A stretch of DNA of 64,000 nt, from assembly GCA_943787445.1 (NCBI GenBank), contig CALSML010000009.1:1-64000 (forward strand). The letters run 5' to 3'. Position 1 is the stretch's first letter, and each line of letters starts with the position of its first letter. Below the pieces are notes generated by a model. The model was given only the letters and a program-made list of their open reading frames with translations. It ran no database searches and was not told where the DNA came from. The position numbers were made by a program, and so were the translations under genes. Shown here in pieces: positions 19,670 through 28,210 of this stretch. Source of the stretch: an uncultured Alphaproteobacteria bacterium. Its GTDB lineage: Bacteria; Pseudomonadota; Alphaproteobacteria; UBA6615.

Positions 19670-21118
19670 TCAGGCCCCGATCTTTACGTATTCAAAATCA
19701 CCGGGAAGATTATCGATTCCCTGACGCGGCGGTGCGATCCAGCCCGCGTAATGGCCCGGTTCGGTTTCCGCATGCATCAGCGAGGCAATGAACGCACCGT
19801 CATCTGGCGAGGGCAACCAATCGCCTTCACGCGCGGCCCAGGTCGCATCATCAATCACCACACCATCGGGTGAAACATGGACATTGGCGAACTCACCAAT
19901 TTGCCGATAGAAGGCCTGATGCGGCAGCGTCATTTCAAAATCGATGCCGATCTTGGCCGGAATGCGATTCCAGCGCATAATCCCCCGAGTACAATCGGTG
20001 ATGTAGTCGTCCCGCAATCGCATGTTGAGCGCCGTCAGGGCTGGTGTGTCAACCACCGTCGGAACCCCGTCGACCAGCCTGATCACCGGGTAGGTGTCGT
20101 CAACCAGCCGATGATCATCCTCGATACGGGTTTCGTGATAGCGCCCCTTGATGCCGGAATTGAACGCATTGGCTGCATTGGTCGAAACCTCCGAGCCGAA
20201 CAGATCCAGTGACAACGCGTAATGCAGATTTGCCTTCTTCTGGATCGTCGGCAGATCAATCACGCCCAGCGCGCGCACCCGGTCGACCTCGTTCGGGTCT
20301 TCGATCCCCGCTGCCTTCATCGCTTCACAGGTGCGCTGGATCGTCCGTCCCACGCCGGTCTCTCCCACGAACATATGATGGGCTTCCTCGGTCAGCATGA
20401 ACCGACAGGTGCGTGACAACGGATCGAAGCCCGACTGCGCCAGACTTTCCAACTGCATCTTGCCGTCACGATCCGTGAAGAAGGTGAACATGAAGAAGGA
20501 CAACCAATCCGGTGTCGCCTCGTTGAACGCGCCGAGCATACGCGGCTTGTCCGGATCACCCGACCGGCGCATCAGCAGATCATTGGCTTCCTCGCGACCA
20601 TCACGGCCGAGATATTTCTGCAGCAGATACACCATCGCCCAGAGGTGACGGCCCTCCTCGACATTGACCTGAAACAGATTGCGCAAATCGTAGAGCGAGG
20701 GCGCCGTGGTCCCGAGATGCCGTTGCTGCTCGACCGAGCCGGGTTCGGTGTCCCCCTGGATAACCAGCAGTCGCCGCACCAGCGCGCGATGCTCACCGGG
20801 AATTTCCTGCCAGGCCGGTTCCCCGAGATGCTCCCCGAACGGGACGACACGGTTTTCTTCCTGGGGTGCCAGCAACACGCCCCAGCGATATTCCGGCATC
20901 CGGACATAGTCGAATTTGGCCCAGCCATCCGCGCCCACATTCACCGCTGTGCGCAGATAGACCAGCGAGTCCTGAAACCCCTCCGGCCCCATCTCCTTCC
21001 ACCAGTCGATATAGCCGGGGTGCCATTTCTCGAGCGCCTTCAGGACACGCCGATCTTCTGACAAGCCAACATTGTTGGGAATCTTCGTGTCGTAACTAAC
21101 AGTGTCGATATCGATCAT
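19670..21118 (-). CDS. boxB: Benzoyl-CoA 2,3-epoxidase subunit BoxB
   Basis: 482 residues, the length of characterised BoxB. With the reductase BoxA it epoxidises benzoyl-CoA using O2 and NADPH, via a di-iron centre. Iron ligands are visible in NVEEGRHLWAM (about residues 149-159) and TEEAHHMFVGE (about residues 240-250). It is separated by 44 bases from boxC upstream in the transcript and by 78 bases from the BKACE gene downstream. No boxA is present in the window, so the electron donor must be encoded elsewhere or replaced. Confidence 0.92.
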   Translation of the reverse strand: MIDIDTVSYDTKIPNNVGLSEDRRVLKALEKWHPGYIDWWKEMGPEGFQDSLVYLRTAVNVGADGWAKFDYVRMPEYRWGVLLAPQEENRVVPFGEHLGEPAWQEIPGEHRALVRRLLVIQGDTEPGSVEQQRHLGTTAPSLYDLRNLFQVNVEEGRHLWAMVYLLQKYLGRDGREEANDLLMRRSGDPDKPRMLGAFNEATPDWLSFFMFTFFTDRDGKMQLESLAQSGFDPLSRTCRFMLTEEAHHMFVGETGVGRTIQRTCEAMKAAGIEDPNEVDRVRALGVIDLPTIQKKANLHYALSLDLFGSEVSTNAANAFNSGIKGRYHETRIEDDHRLVDDTYPVIRLVDGVPTVVDTPALTALNMRLRDDYITDCTRGIMRWNRIPAKIGIDFEMTLPHQAFYRQIGEFANVHVSPDGVVIDDATWAAREGDWLPSPDDGAFIASLMHAETEPGHYAGWIAPPRQGIDNLPGDFEYVKIGA

Positions 21119-21162
21119 GGCAGGTTCCTTTGATGGTCCCGTGAGCCTGTGTCCCGCGGGTC

Positions 21163-22815
21163 TCAGATACGTTCGGTCTGGAAGTCGGGCTGACGCCCCG
21201 TGCCGTAGCGGCGCAGCGCGCCATCTTCGCCCACGGCGTTGGACCGCTGGAACACCCAGTTCTGCCAGGCGGTCAGACGGCCGAAGATTTTGGTCTCCAT
21301 CGTTTCCGGGCCCGCAAAACGCAGATTGGCTTCCATGGCCGTCAGAGCATCAGCCGAGAAGCTTGCCCGCTCCTCCACGAAGATGCGGATTTCATCATCC
21401 CAGTCGATGTCATCCAGAATGATCGTGACGAGGCCCAGCGCGAGCGCCGCTTCCGCCATTTGAGGCGTCTCGCGTGCAGCGGCAGCCGTTTCGAATGCCG
21501 CGTCGTCGCCCAGAAACCGGGTCTGCAATCGGGTCAGGCCGTTCGACATGGGATAGGGTCCGAAGTTCATGGCCGACAGGGTCAGTTCGGCTTCAGGCCG
21601 GTTGTCTTCGTCGAAGGACCCAAGCGCCATGTAACTGCGGTCCGCGGCGAAGGCGAGCTCGGCCAGCGTGCCGGCAAAACAGCTGCCAGGTTCGATCAGG
21701 GCCACCATGGAACGCGCGGTCAGATCGATGCGCGTCAGCACACGTTTCCAAAGTAGGCGAATTTCATTCACCAGCCAGTGGTCGCCATGAGTATCGAGAA
21801 AGGCGTCATGAGCCAGCATCGTTGCGGCCTCACCTTCGGCGCGCAACTGCACAACGGCGATGTCGCGTTCGTTAAAACGCAGATGCAGAAACGCATCATC
21901 CAGTTCGCGTGCGGCGCGCAACGGCCAGGCCTGATCGCCCTGCGTGGCCAGATCATCCGCCGTTTCCGGCGGGCCCATCTCCGGGCCGGTCACCGTCACG
22001 GTTGCGATCCGGGCCTCGCGATCGATATGTACCGCCACCGTCGAATAGAGCACGCCGGAATCCGAAAAGGTGCGGTCGAGGGGGCCAAGCCTCACTCCGG
22101 TCGTGGTGTCCGGACGCCCCGAGGTTTCGGTCATGGCGCTGGCGCGGGCCGTGATTGCCTCGTCCATCCGTGACGCCGGGGCAATCTCATCTACCAGCTT
22201 CCAGTCCACCGCCCGCTGTCCCCGCACACCTTCTTCCGTGGTCGAGAACAGATCGGCGAGATCGCGTCGAACAAATCGTTTGTCGACAATCCGCGTCAGT
22301 CCACCCGTGCCCGGCAACACGGCGAGCAACGGAACCTCGGGCAGTGACACTGTCGTCGTGCCATCATCGACCAAAAGAATGTGATCGGTGGCCAGGGCCA
22401 GCTCGTAACCACCACCGGCGCAGGCGCCGGTCACAGCCGCCAGATAACGCTGTCCGGAGTGGCGGCTGGCATCCTCGATGGCGTTGCGCGTCTCGTTGGT
22501 GAATTTGCAGAAATTGACTTTGTGGCCGTGGCTGGCACCGGCCAGCATGCGGATATTTGCCCCGGCACAGAACACCCGTTCCTTGCCCGATCGCAGCACC
22601 ACGACCTTCACCTCGGGATGCTCGAACTGCAAACGCTGGATCGCATCAGCGAGTTCTATATCGACACCGAGATCGTAGGAGTTGAGTTTGAGTTCGTAAC
22701 CCTCGAACAGGCCGCCCCCCTCATCCACATTCAGGGTCAGGGTTGCCGTATCGCCGTCGGTGGCCAGCCGCCAGTGCCGGTATCGATCCGGATGGGTTTC
22801 GAAATCGATGGTCAT
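21163..22815 (-). CDS. boxC: 2,3-Epoxybenzoyl-CoA dihydrolase BoxC (ring-cleaving)
   Basis: 550 residues, the usual BoxC length, a double crotonase-fold protein. It hydrolyses 2,3-epoxybenzoyl-CoA to 3,4-dehydroadipyl-CoA semialdehyde and formate without oxygen. The first crotonase domain shows RVFCAGANIRMLAG (about residues 80-93) and ACAGGGYELALATD (about 130-143). It is the first gene of the minus-strand island. An AT-rich palindromic region lies just upstream and is the likely promoter. Confidence 0.92.
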   Translation of the reverse strand: MTIDFETHPDRYRHWRLATDGDTATLTLNVDEGGGLFEGYELKLNSYDLGVDIELADAIQRLQFEHPEVKVVVLRSGKERVFCAGANIRMLAGASHGHKVNFCKFTNETRNAIEDASRHSGQRYLAAVTGACAGGGYELALATDHILLVDDGTTTVSLPEVPLLAVLPGTGGLTRIVDKRFVRRDLADLFSTTEEGVRGQRAVDWKLVDEIAPASRMDEAITARASAMTETSGRPDTTTGVRLGPLDRTFSDSGVLYSTVAVHIDREARIATVTVTGPEMGPPETADDLATQGDQAWPLRAARELDDAFLHLRFNERDIAVVQLRAEGEAATMLAHDAFLDTHGDHWLVNEIRLLWKRVLTRIDLTARSMVALIEPGSCFAGTLAELAFAADRSYMALGSFDEDNRPEAELTLSAMNFGPYPMSNGLTRLQTRFLGDDAAFETAAAARETPQMAEAALALGLVTIILDDIDWDDEIRIFVEERASFSADALTAMEANLRFAGPETMETKIFGRLTAWQNWVFQRSNAVGEDGALRRYGTGRQPDFQTERI

Positions 22816-22879
22816 GTCGCGCCACGCAGCTCAGCAAAACGGTGGGCAAGCCTACCGCCCCGCGGCGTGATATCAAGCA

Positions 22880-22945
22880 CAAAACTGCACCAATATGCCA
22901 AATTTGTCATATTAATGATATATAATGCATAAATATGAGCGCGCA
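22880..22945 (-). promoter_or_regulatory. AT-rich region upstream of boxC, putative promoter and operator
   Basis: About 65 bases that are much richer in A and T than the surroundings and contain nested near-palindromes: TCATATTAATGA, and ATGCAT flanked by AT-rich arms. On the minus strand TTGCGC and a TATATA-like box are spaced about 16-17 bases apart. A transcription factor of the BoxR/MarR/GntR kind could bind here, but no regulator gene is adjacent. Prediction only. Confidence 0.35.
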
Positions 22946-22954
22946 ACGCATCAG

Positions 22955-23524
22955 TCAGCGCACGACACACCGGACAACGCGTCTCCCAAATGCGCGTTCC
23001 AGAACCGGTGATCGCGGGTCAGGGTCGAAAATTGCCACCCCGTCAGCCCGCCAAATGCGTGGCCAAACCGCTTGCGCAACGGGCAGACAATCTCCGCCCC
23101 CGCCTGTTTTGGTGGCAGATGCCCATTCGCGGCATCGGCGCGATAGACCGGAAGACCGATCACGGTCTTTTCCGAAGGCCATGCCAGCCCTCCGGCAGCA
23201 GTGACGGGTCCCCGCGTAGGACCAGGGCAAAGGCGCAGTCTGCGCGCCAACAATGCGCGACGCGAACGGGGCGTCGAATTCCGGATTGTTGTAATACTGC
23301 ACCGTGAGGAAGGACAGGATGACGTGACTATAGGGCTGCCCGATCAGCCGATCCGGCGGACTGGCATCGGAGTTTTGGTAGATAACATAGCGTGTCGCCG
23401 CCGCATCATCGGCGCGCGCGACCAGAAAAATGGCGAGCAAAGTCGCAACGACAAACCCGATGACGATCCTGCTCAGGAAGCGACCGACGAAGCCTGATTG
23501 GAATGAAACTGGCACGGAAGACAT
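22955..23524 (-). pseudogene. Remnant of a secreted glycoside hydrolase 18-like protein
   Basis: The ATG at 23524 (GAGGAG upstream) begins a signal-anchor (hydrophobic residues about 16-33). It is followed by YVIYQNSDASPPD and PYSHVILSFLTV, which resemble the first strands of a chitinase-type barrel. The frame is then lost near 23250. A second frame gives KTVIGLPVYRA and FGGLTGWQFS, which resemble the last strands of such a barrel. The central region, including the expected DxxDxDxE motif, is absent. I read this as an internally deleted, frameshifted gene. Assignment to GH18 is tentative. Confidence 0.45.
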
Positions 23525-23600
23525 AACGGTGCTCCTCGCGCAGCAATGGTCATCAGACCATGCCCGGCAAGCGCCCAGTATATCCAAAACAGGGGGAAAA

Positions 23601-23675
23601 TGGTGGGCGCGGTAGGGATTGAACCTACGACCCCTTCGATGTCACCGAAGTGCTCTCCCGCTGAGCTACGCGCCC
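23601..23675 (-). tRNA. tRNA-Val (anticodon GAC)
   Basis: 75 bases on the minus strand including an encoded CCA. The 7-bp acceptor stem is GGGCGCG with CGCGCCC, the D arm is GCTC/GAGC, the anticodon stem is CTTCG/CGAAG around loop GTGACAT giving anticodon GAC, and the T arm is GTAGG/CCTAC with loop TTCAATC. All helices pair. Confidence 0.96.
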
Positions 23676-23786
23676 CACCTGATACGGGTCTTTACGCTCA
23701 CGGCGAACCGCAGCAGGGCCGGGTGATACACCTCGCTTTTGTCGAAAGCAAGACCTCGCGGGAAGATCACCCGAAAACCGACCGCG

Positions 23787-24120
23787 CTAGCGCTTGTACT
23801 CGATCTCGTAACCCATAATGTCGGTGGTGCCGGTGTTGACCGCATTGTGCTCCACCGGTGCCTTGATCGAGGCGCGTCTTGCCCGGTGTGTAGTTGAACG
23901 CCTTGGTCGACCCGTCGGCAAAGTGCGATGTCAGCGTGCCCTCGGATTCATAGATCACCACATAGTCGAGTTCATGCCGGTGCCAGCCGGTCTGCTCGCC
24001 GGGCTTGAGGCAATATTTGATGATCCGGGACCGCTCGTCCTCATGCACGACAATGCTGGGCGCCGCCGTGCGGTCTTCGGCTTCGGGCGTGTAATCAGGT
24101 GTGTTGGATGCGTCGGGCAC
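23787..24120 (-). CDS. Small cupin-domain protein (frameshifted near the C-terminus)
   Basis: About 110 residues when repaired. The GTG at 24120 has a strong GGGGAGGGG upstream. The cupin core shows GEQTGWHRHELDYVV (about residues 41-55). After PGKT the frame breaks near 23874. One extra C there explains the shift, and the corrected end reads ASIKAPVEHNAVN and then GYEIEYKR with a TAG at 23787. No pathway context is evident; the neighbours are tRNA-Val and cpdR. Confidence 0.7.
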
Positions 24121-24231
24121 AGGCCCCTCCCCTGTCAGTCATGGCGGTTTGGATGATACCGATCTCCGAGTCAGTATAACCGAAATTCCCGACAGGGTGC
24201 AGATGACGTCATCGGCCCCGAGAGGCCGACT

Positions 24232-24597
24232 TCAGGCGACATCCTGAGACAGAGTCTCATCAACATGGTCAACAAGATCGCGCAGGTGAAACGGCTTGGA
24301 GAGCACCTTCGTATCTCCCATTTCTTCGCGCGCGCTCATAGCCACGGCCGCAAAGCCGGTGATGAACAAGACCTTCAGATCCGCGTTCACCTTACTCGCC
24401 TGACGGGACACCTCGATCCCGTCGATACCGGGCATGACAATATCCGCAATCAGCAGGTCATAACCCCGTTCGTTCACCGCGTTGAGCGCGGACAGGCCAT
24501 CGGGCACCGCGGTCACGTCATGACCGCTGCGTTCAAGCGCACGCGAGAGAAACTCGCGCATCGACTGATCATCTTCGGCAAGCAGAACTCTCGCCAT
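24232..24597 (-). CDS. cpdR: Response regulator CpdR
   Basis: 121 residues, a stand-alone receiver domain. The acidic pocket is EDD (residues 8-10), the phosphorylation site is Asp52 in LIADIVMP, and the conserved Lys lies in KVLSKPFHLRDLVDHV, a stretch highly characteristic of CpdR. In Caulobacter the unphosphorylated form places ClpXP at the pole and starts turnover of cell-cycle proteins. It is divergent from the N-formylglutamate amidohydrolase gene, an arrangement common in Alphaproteobacteria. Confidence 0.92.
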   Translation of the reverse strand: MARVLLAEDDQSMREFLSRALERSGHDVTAVPDGLSALNAVNERGYDLLIADIVMPGIDGIEVSRQASKVNADLKVLFITGFAAVAMSAREEMGDTKVLSKPFHLRDLVDHVDETLSQDVA

Positions 24598-24756
24598 ATT
24601 CTCTACAACCTCTAGTTTGATAAATGCGCAAACATTCTCCGCATGTGGCTGAACAGTATCTCACATCGGTTTCCAAAGCGTGAACAACTGATCGGGCGAA
24701 AGACGGATTCCGTCAAGGGTGACAGGCTGCACGGTTTTCGCTACATCAAACGGGTT

Positions 24757-25641
24757 ATGGAGCGCGAAACCGCCAATGATTCAGACGCCGCGATCGAGAT
24801 TCTCGCGCCGGCAGAACAATGCACACCACTGGTGTTTTCATCGCCCCATAGCGGGCGTGAATACCCGGCGGATTTCCTTGCTGCGTCCAAACTCGATGCT
24901 TTGGCCATCCGGCGCTCCGAAGACAGTTTCGTGGACGAGCTTTTCGCTCAGGCCCCCCATCTGGGCGCACCCTTGCTCAAGGCACTGTTTCCCCGCGCCT
25001 TCGTAGACCCCAATCGCGAGCCCTATGAGCTGGATCCGTCGATGTTCACCGGACCCCTGCCGGGATTTGTGAATCGTCGTTCGCCCCGCGTCGCTGCCGG
25101 GCTGGGTACGATCGCACGCGTTGTCGCGAACGGGTCGGAGATCTATTCCTGTAAACTCGATTTCGACGAGGCCCATGCCCGAATCGAACGCTGCTACCGC
25201 CCTTATCACGATGCGCTCGAGGATCTGATCACCCAGACCCGCACCATGTTCGGGACCTGCATTCTGATCGACTGCCACTCCATGCCTTCCATTGGTGGCC
25301 CGATGGAGAACGATGCCGGGCGACGCCGCCAGGTAGACTTCATTCTGGGCGATGTCCATGGCCGTTCCTGCGCCCGCCCCCTGACCATGCTGGTCGAGGA
25401 GACTCTTCGGGGCATGGGATACTCGGTGGTGCGCAACACACCCTATTCCGGCGGATTCATCACCCGCAATTACGGTCGTCCCGAACGCGGGGTGCATGCG
25501 CTGCAGATCGAAACCAACCGCGCACTCTATATGAACGAAACCACCTTCGAGCGGACCGACGGTCTGGCCGAGGTCGCCCGCCACATGAGCGAACTGGTGG
25601 AACGGCTTGTGGAACTCGAGCCTGCGGCACTGGCCGCGTGA
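24757..25641 (+). CDS. N-formylglutamate amidohydrolase family protein
   Basis: 294 residues. The family begins with FSSPHSGREYP (residues 28-38), carries a DCHSMP metal-type motif (about residue 171) and a late NYGRPERG. It hydrolyses N-formyl-L-glutamate or a related amide. The ATG at 24757 gives the expected length, though its ribosome site is weak and upstream in-frame starts exist. It is not next to other hut genes, so histidine degradation is not implied. It is divergent from cpdR. Confidence 0.85.
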   Translation: MERETANDSDAAIEILAPAEQCTPLVFSSPHSGREYPADFLAASKLDALAIRRSEDSFVDELFAQAPHLGAPLLKALFPRAFVDPNREPYELDPSMFTGPLPGFVNRRSPRVAAGLGTIARVVANGSEIYSCKLDFDEAHARIERCYRPYHDALEDLITQTRTMFGTCILIDCHSMPSIGGPMENDAGRRRQVDFILGDVHGRSCARPLTMLVEETLRGMGYSVVRNTPYSGGFITRNYGRPERGVHALQIETNRALYMNETTFERTDGLAEVARHMSELVERLVELEPAALAA

Positions 25642-25681
25642 CACGCTGACCTTGTCCGAGACTCCGACCTCCCTGAAGAAT

Positions 25682-26233
25682 ATGCCGGTCACGGTGCGCG
25701 ACGCGCGGATCGAGGATATCGATACCGTGCAGCAAATCTACACCACTCATGTCCTGACCGGGCTTGCCTCCTTCGAGGAAGTGCCGCCGGACCGGGAGGA
25801 GATGGCGCAGCGCATGCGCGACACTCAGGCACGCGGGCTTCCCTATCTGGTTTCCACGATCACCGGGACGGACGGTCAGGATGTGGTGCAGGGCTTTGCC
25901 TATGCCAGCCCTTTCCGCACGCGATCAGCCTATCGCTACACCATCGAGGATTCGGTCTATGTCGCCAGCGATGCCATCGGCCGCGGTCATGGCAGTGCGC
26001 TTTTGGGGGACCTCATCAGCCGGTGTACCGCACTGGGATATCGTCAGATGATCGCTGTGATCGGCGACACGGCAAACACCGCCTCGATCGGCCTGCATGC
26101 CCGCCACGGCTTTGTGGAAACGGGCTCCATGCCCGCTGTCGGCTTCAAGTTTGGCCGCTGGGTTGATTCGGTCCGTATGCAGCGCACCCTGGGGGCCGGA
26201 TCCAGCACACCACCGGACGACATTAGCGCCTGA
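25682..26233 (+). CDS. GNAT-family N-acetyltransferase (phosphinothricin acetyltransferase-like)
   Basis: 183 residues from the ATG at 25682. The GNAT acetyl-CoA loop is visible as IGRGHGSALLGDLI (about residues 100-113). N-terminal VTVRDARIEDIDTVQQIY and the later GFKFGRWVDSVRMQ are typical of the PAT/YncA branch, which acetylates amino-acid analogues such as phosphinothricin, methionine sulfone or sulfoximine. The natural substrate is not known from sequence. It begins 40 bases after the amidohydrolase gene and is likely co-transcribed. Confidence 0.85.
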   Translation: MPVTVRDARIEDIDTVQQIYTTHVLTGLASFEEVPPDREEMAQRMRDTQARGLPYLVSTITGTDGQDVVQGFAYASPFRTRSAYRYTIEDSVYVASDAIGRGHGSALLGDLISRCTALGYRQMIAVIGDTANTASIGLHARHGFVETGSMPAVGFKFGRWVDSVRMQRTLGAGSSTPPDDISA

Positions 26234-26256
26234 ACCCGCTCCGGGCCGAAACCCAA

Positions 26257-26286
26257 GAAAAAAGGGCCGTGGAAGAACCACGGCCC
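26257..26286 (-). terminator. Hairpin with A-tract; intrinsic terminator for minus-strand transcription
   Basis: GGGCCGTGG (26264-26272) pairs perfectly with CCACGGCCC (26278-26286) around AAGAA. The A-run at 26257-26263 becomes a T-run on the minus strand, the classical intrinsic terminator pattern. It follows the plus-strand acetyltransferase by 30 bases, so it may also act as a 3'-end hairpin for that mRNA. A purine-rich TAGGGAGGAAACG lies right after it with no start codon near. Confidence 0.6.
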
Positions 26287-26338
26287 GAAGTCTAGGGAGG
26301 AAACGCCTTAAATCGGCACCGCAGTGCGATGCCGCAAT

Positions 26339-26456
26339 GCAATATATATATTGCGCAATTGCACAAACAAGCTCAAGCACCGGTAATCATTGCTTTTGAA
26401 AGAAAAATTTGTCCGGACATGCTGTTCTTGAAATAAAATTTCACACAATATATTGC
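26339..26456. promoter_or_regulatory. Cluster of perfect palindromes upstream of the transglycosylase gene
   Basis: Four perfect palindromes within 120 bases: GCAATATATATATTGC (26339-26354), GCAATTGC (26355-26362), TGTCCGGACA (26410-26419) and CAATATATTG (26446-26455). The motif TTGC-ACAA recurs beside two of them. The region is AT-rich compared with its neighbours and lies 70-190 bases before the ATG at 26528. It looks like an operator region for one or more dimeric regulators; no regulator is assigned. Confidence 0.45.
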
Positions 26457-26527
26457 ATTGCACAATTTTCATGCGACGCTGCCGGTCCCGGCCCCCAATC
26501 TGGCACGGCGTTTGCGATGTATCCGGC

Positions 26528-27210
26528 ATGAAAGTCACCGTCGCATCTATCTTTCCGCCCGTTCCCCGATGGTTCCTTGTCGGCGCGATCGCATGCGTCG
26601 CGCTCGGACTTGTCGCCCCGGGCACAGCCAAGGCTTTGGCAAATCAAAATATATGTGCGCAGGCGATCCGTTCCGTGGAACCGGGAGCGGATATTCCCAA
26701 CGCGCTCCTGACCGCCATTTCCCATGTCGAGTCGGGTCGCTGGAACCCGAAAAACAAGGCACTTTTTGCCTGGCCCTGGACCGTTACGAACGGTCCGGAC
26801 GGGCGGTACTTTCCCAACAAGGCCGCTGCGATCGCCCATGTGCACAAGCTCAGGGAGAAGGGCATCCGCAACATCGCTGTCGGATGCATGCAGATCAACC
26901 TGAAATACCATCCCAACGCGTTCGATGACCTGGAGAGCGCACTGGACCCCAAAACCAACGTCCGATACGCCGCGAAGCTGCTCAACACTCTGTTCGATGC
27001 GCACAAATCTTGGGGGGAATCCATCCGGCGCTATCACTCGTCGAACCCGAAATTCAACCGCCCCTATCACGACAAGGTCGTCCGGCAGTGGAACTCGTCC
27101 CGCCAAGTGACCGCGGCGGAGCATCGACGCCGGGTGATTGCCGCACATCGCGCACAGCGGGAGAAATGGCGCAACGAGCGCGCGGCTCAGATTGCGGACG
27201 CCCGCGCAGC
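26528..27210 (+). pseudogene. Lytic transglycosylase (SLT domain), joined out of frame to a second gene
   Basis: From the ATG at 26528 the product has a signal peptide (hydrophobic residues about 15-33, then GTAKALANQ) and an SLT-type domain. The catalytic Glu is in AISHVESGRW (about residue 68), and later GCMQINLKYHP and NVRYAAKLLN are typical lysozyme-like features. It would cleave peptidoglycan in the periplasm. At about 27210 the sequence turns, in another frame, into an unrelated lipoprotein fragment. The original C-terminus is therefore probably lost. The frame of the SLT part runs on to a chance stop at 27382. Confidence 0.65.
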
Positions 27211-27704
27211 TGCCCAATGTGAACTGGCAGCTCATTGTCGAAGAACCGCTGGCCCCCACAGGACTGAACACCACCCGCATTCTTCTGCACCGAAGCGCCA
27301 TCGAGCTCGAATATTATGCGCGTGCCAACTGGACGGATCGCGCACCAGCAATGGTGCACACGTTGATCGTCGAATCCTTTGAAAACTCATCAAAGATCGT
27401 CGCGGTTGGCTGCGAATCTCTCGGATTGCGCGCCGATTATGTGCTGAAGCTGGAATTGCGTGAATTTCAGGCCGCGTTCAGCGGCGAAGGTCCGCCGGAT
27501 GCGAATGTGCGCCTCAACGCCAAGCTCGTCCGCATGCCCCAGCGGACCATCATCGGATCAGAACGATTCGAAGCCCGTATGCCGGCACAGTCCGACAGCA
27601 TGGAACAAATCGTTGCTGCCTTTGACGACGCGCTGGGCAAGGCTTTGAAAAATCTGGTGGGGTGGACCCCGAAAACGGGTGAGGCCAGAAGCGCTGGAAA
27701 ATAG
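27207..27704 (+). pseudogene. C-terminal part of an ABC-type transport auxiliary lipoprotein (PqiC/DUF330-like)
   Basis: Starting at LPNVNWQLIVEEPLAP the frame gives about 165 residues typical of the auxiliary lipoprotein of Mla/Pqi-type lipid transporters, including TLIVESFENSSKIVAVG and ADYVLKLELREFQA. The signal peptide, lipobox Cys and first residues are missing, and no mlaE, mlaF or mlaD homologue is nearby. It abuts a transglycosylase fragment on one side and a kinase fragment on the other. This points to a deletion or an assembly join. Confidence 0.6.
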
Positions 27705-28180
27705 GGTGCAAAACTGGCCGTACCGCCAGCCCCCATCCCCAGCACGAACACCATCAGAAACGCCTGAACGAGGAAGCTATCCTGCGGAAACATTAGGAAT
27801 GTGCCAATGCCCCAAACCGCACCGCTGAGCCCGTAGCTTCCGATCGACAGTATTTTCCAGTGCTCTTCGTCGCCTTGCTCCCGCGCCACGGCACGATCGA
27901 AGGCACGGTACATGCCCATGCGCCAGGCCGAACTGGCCCAGACAAGCCCGACCCAGACCAGCAAAAGGGTCGGCGATTCCTGACCCCAGAGCATGCCGAT
28001 GAGGATAAGGCTGTTGATGGGTGGCACAAAGTTACTGACCCGGCCCTGGCGATTGAGCGCAATCAGACGCGCCCGGGCCAGCCGTGCGGCATAGTCTTTT
28101 TCCGAAATCTGCGCAGCTTCGATAACCCCAACCCCCAGCAGTCTGGCTCTGCACGGCCTGTACTCAGGCGCGAATTCCAC
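27690..28180 (-). pseudogene. N-terminal membrane sensor domain of a truncated signalling protein
   Basis: About 160 residues with a soluble N-terminus and roughly four to five membrane segments (SFVPP-type start at NFVPPINSLILIG, then WVGLVWASSAWRMG and later FLVQAFLMVFVLGMGAGG). This resembles the membrane domain in front of histidine kinases or diguanylate cyclases. The homology seems to stop near FAPYFPALL at about 27690. The remaining frame to 27467 is antisense to the lipoprotein fragment. The output domain is missing. The start is uncertain, GTG at 28180 or a little downstream. Confidence 0.5.
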
Positions 28181-28210
28181 AATTCATTGCACTATAGGGA
28201 CCAGTCTCTG

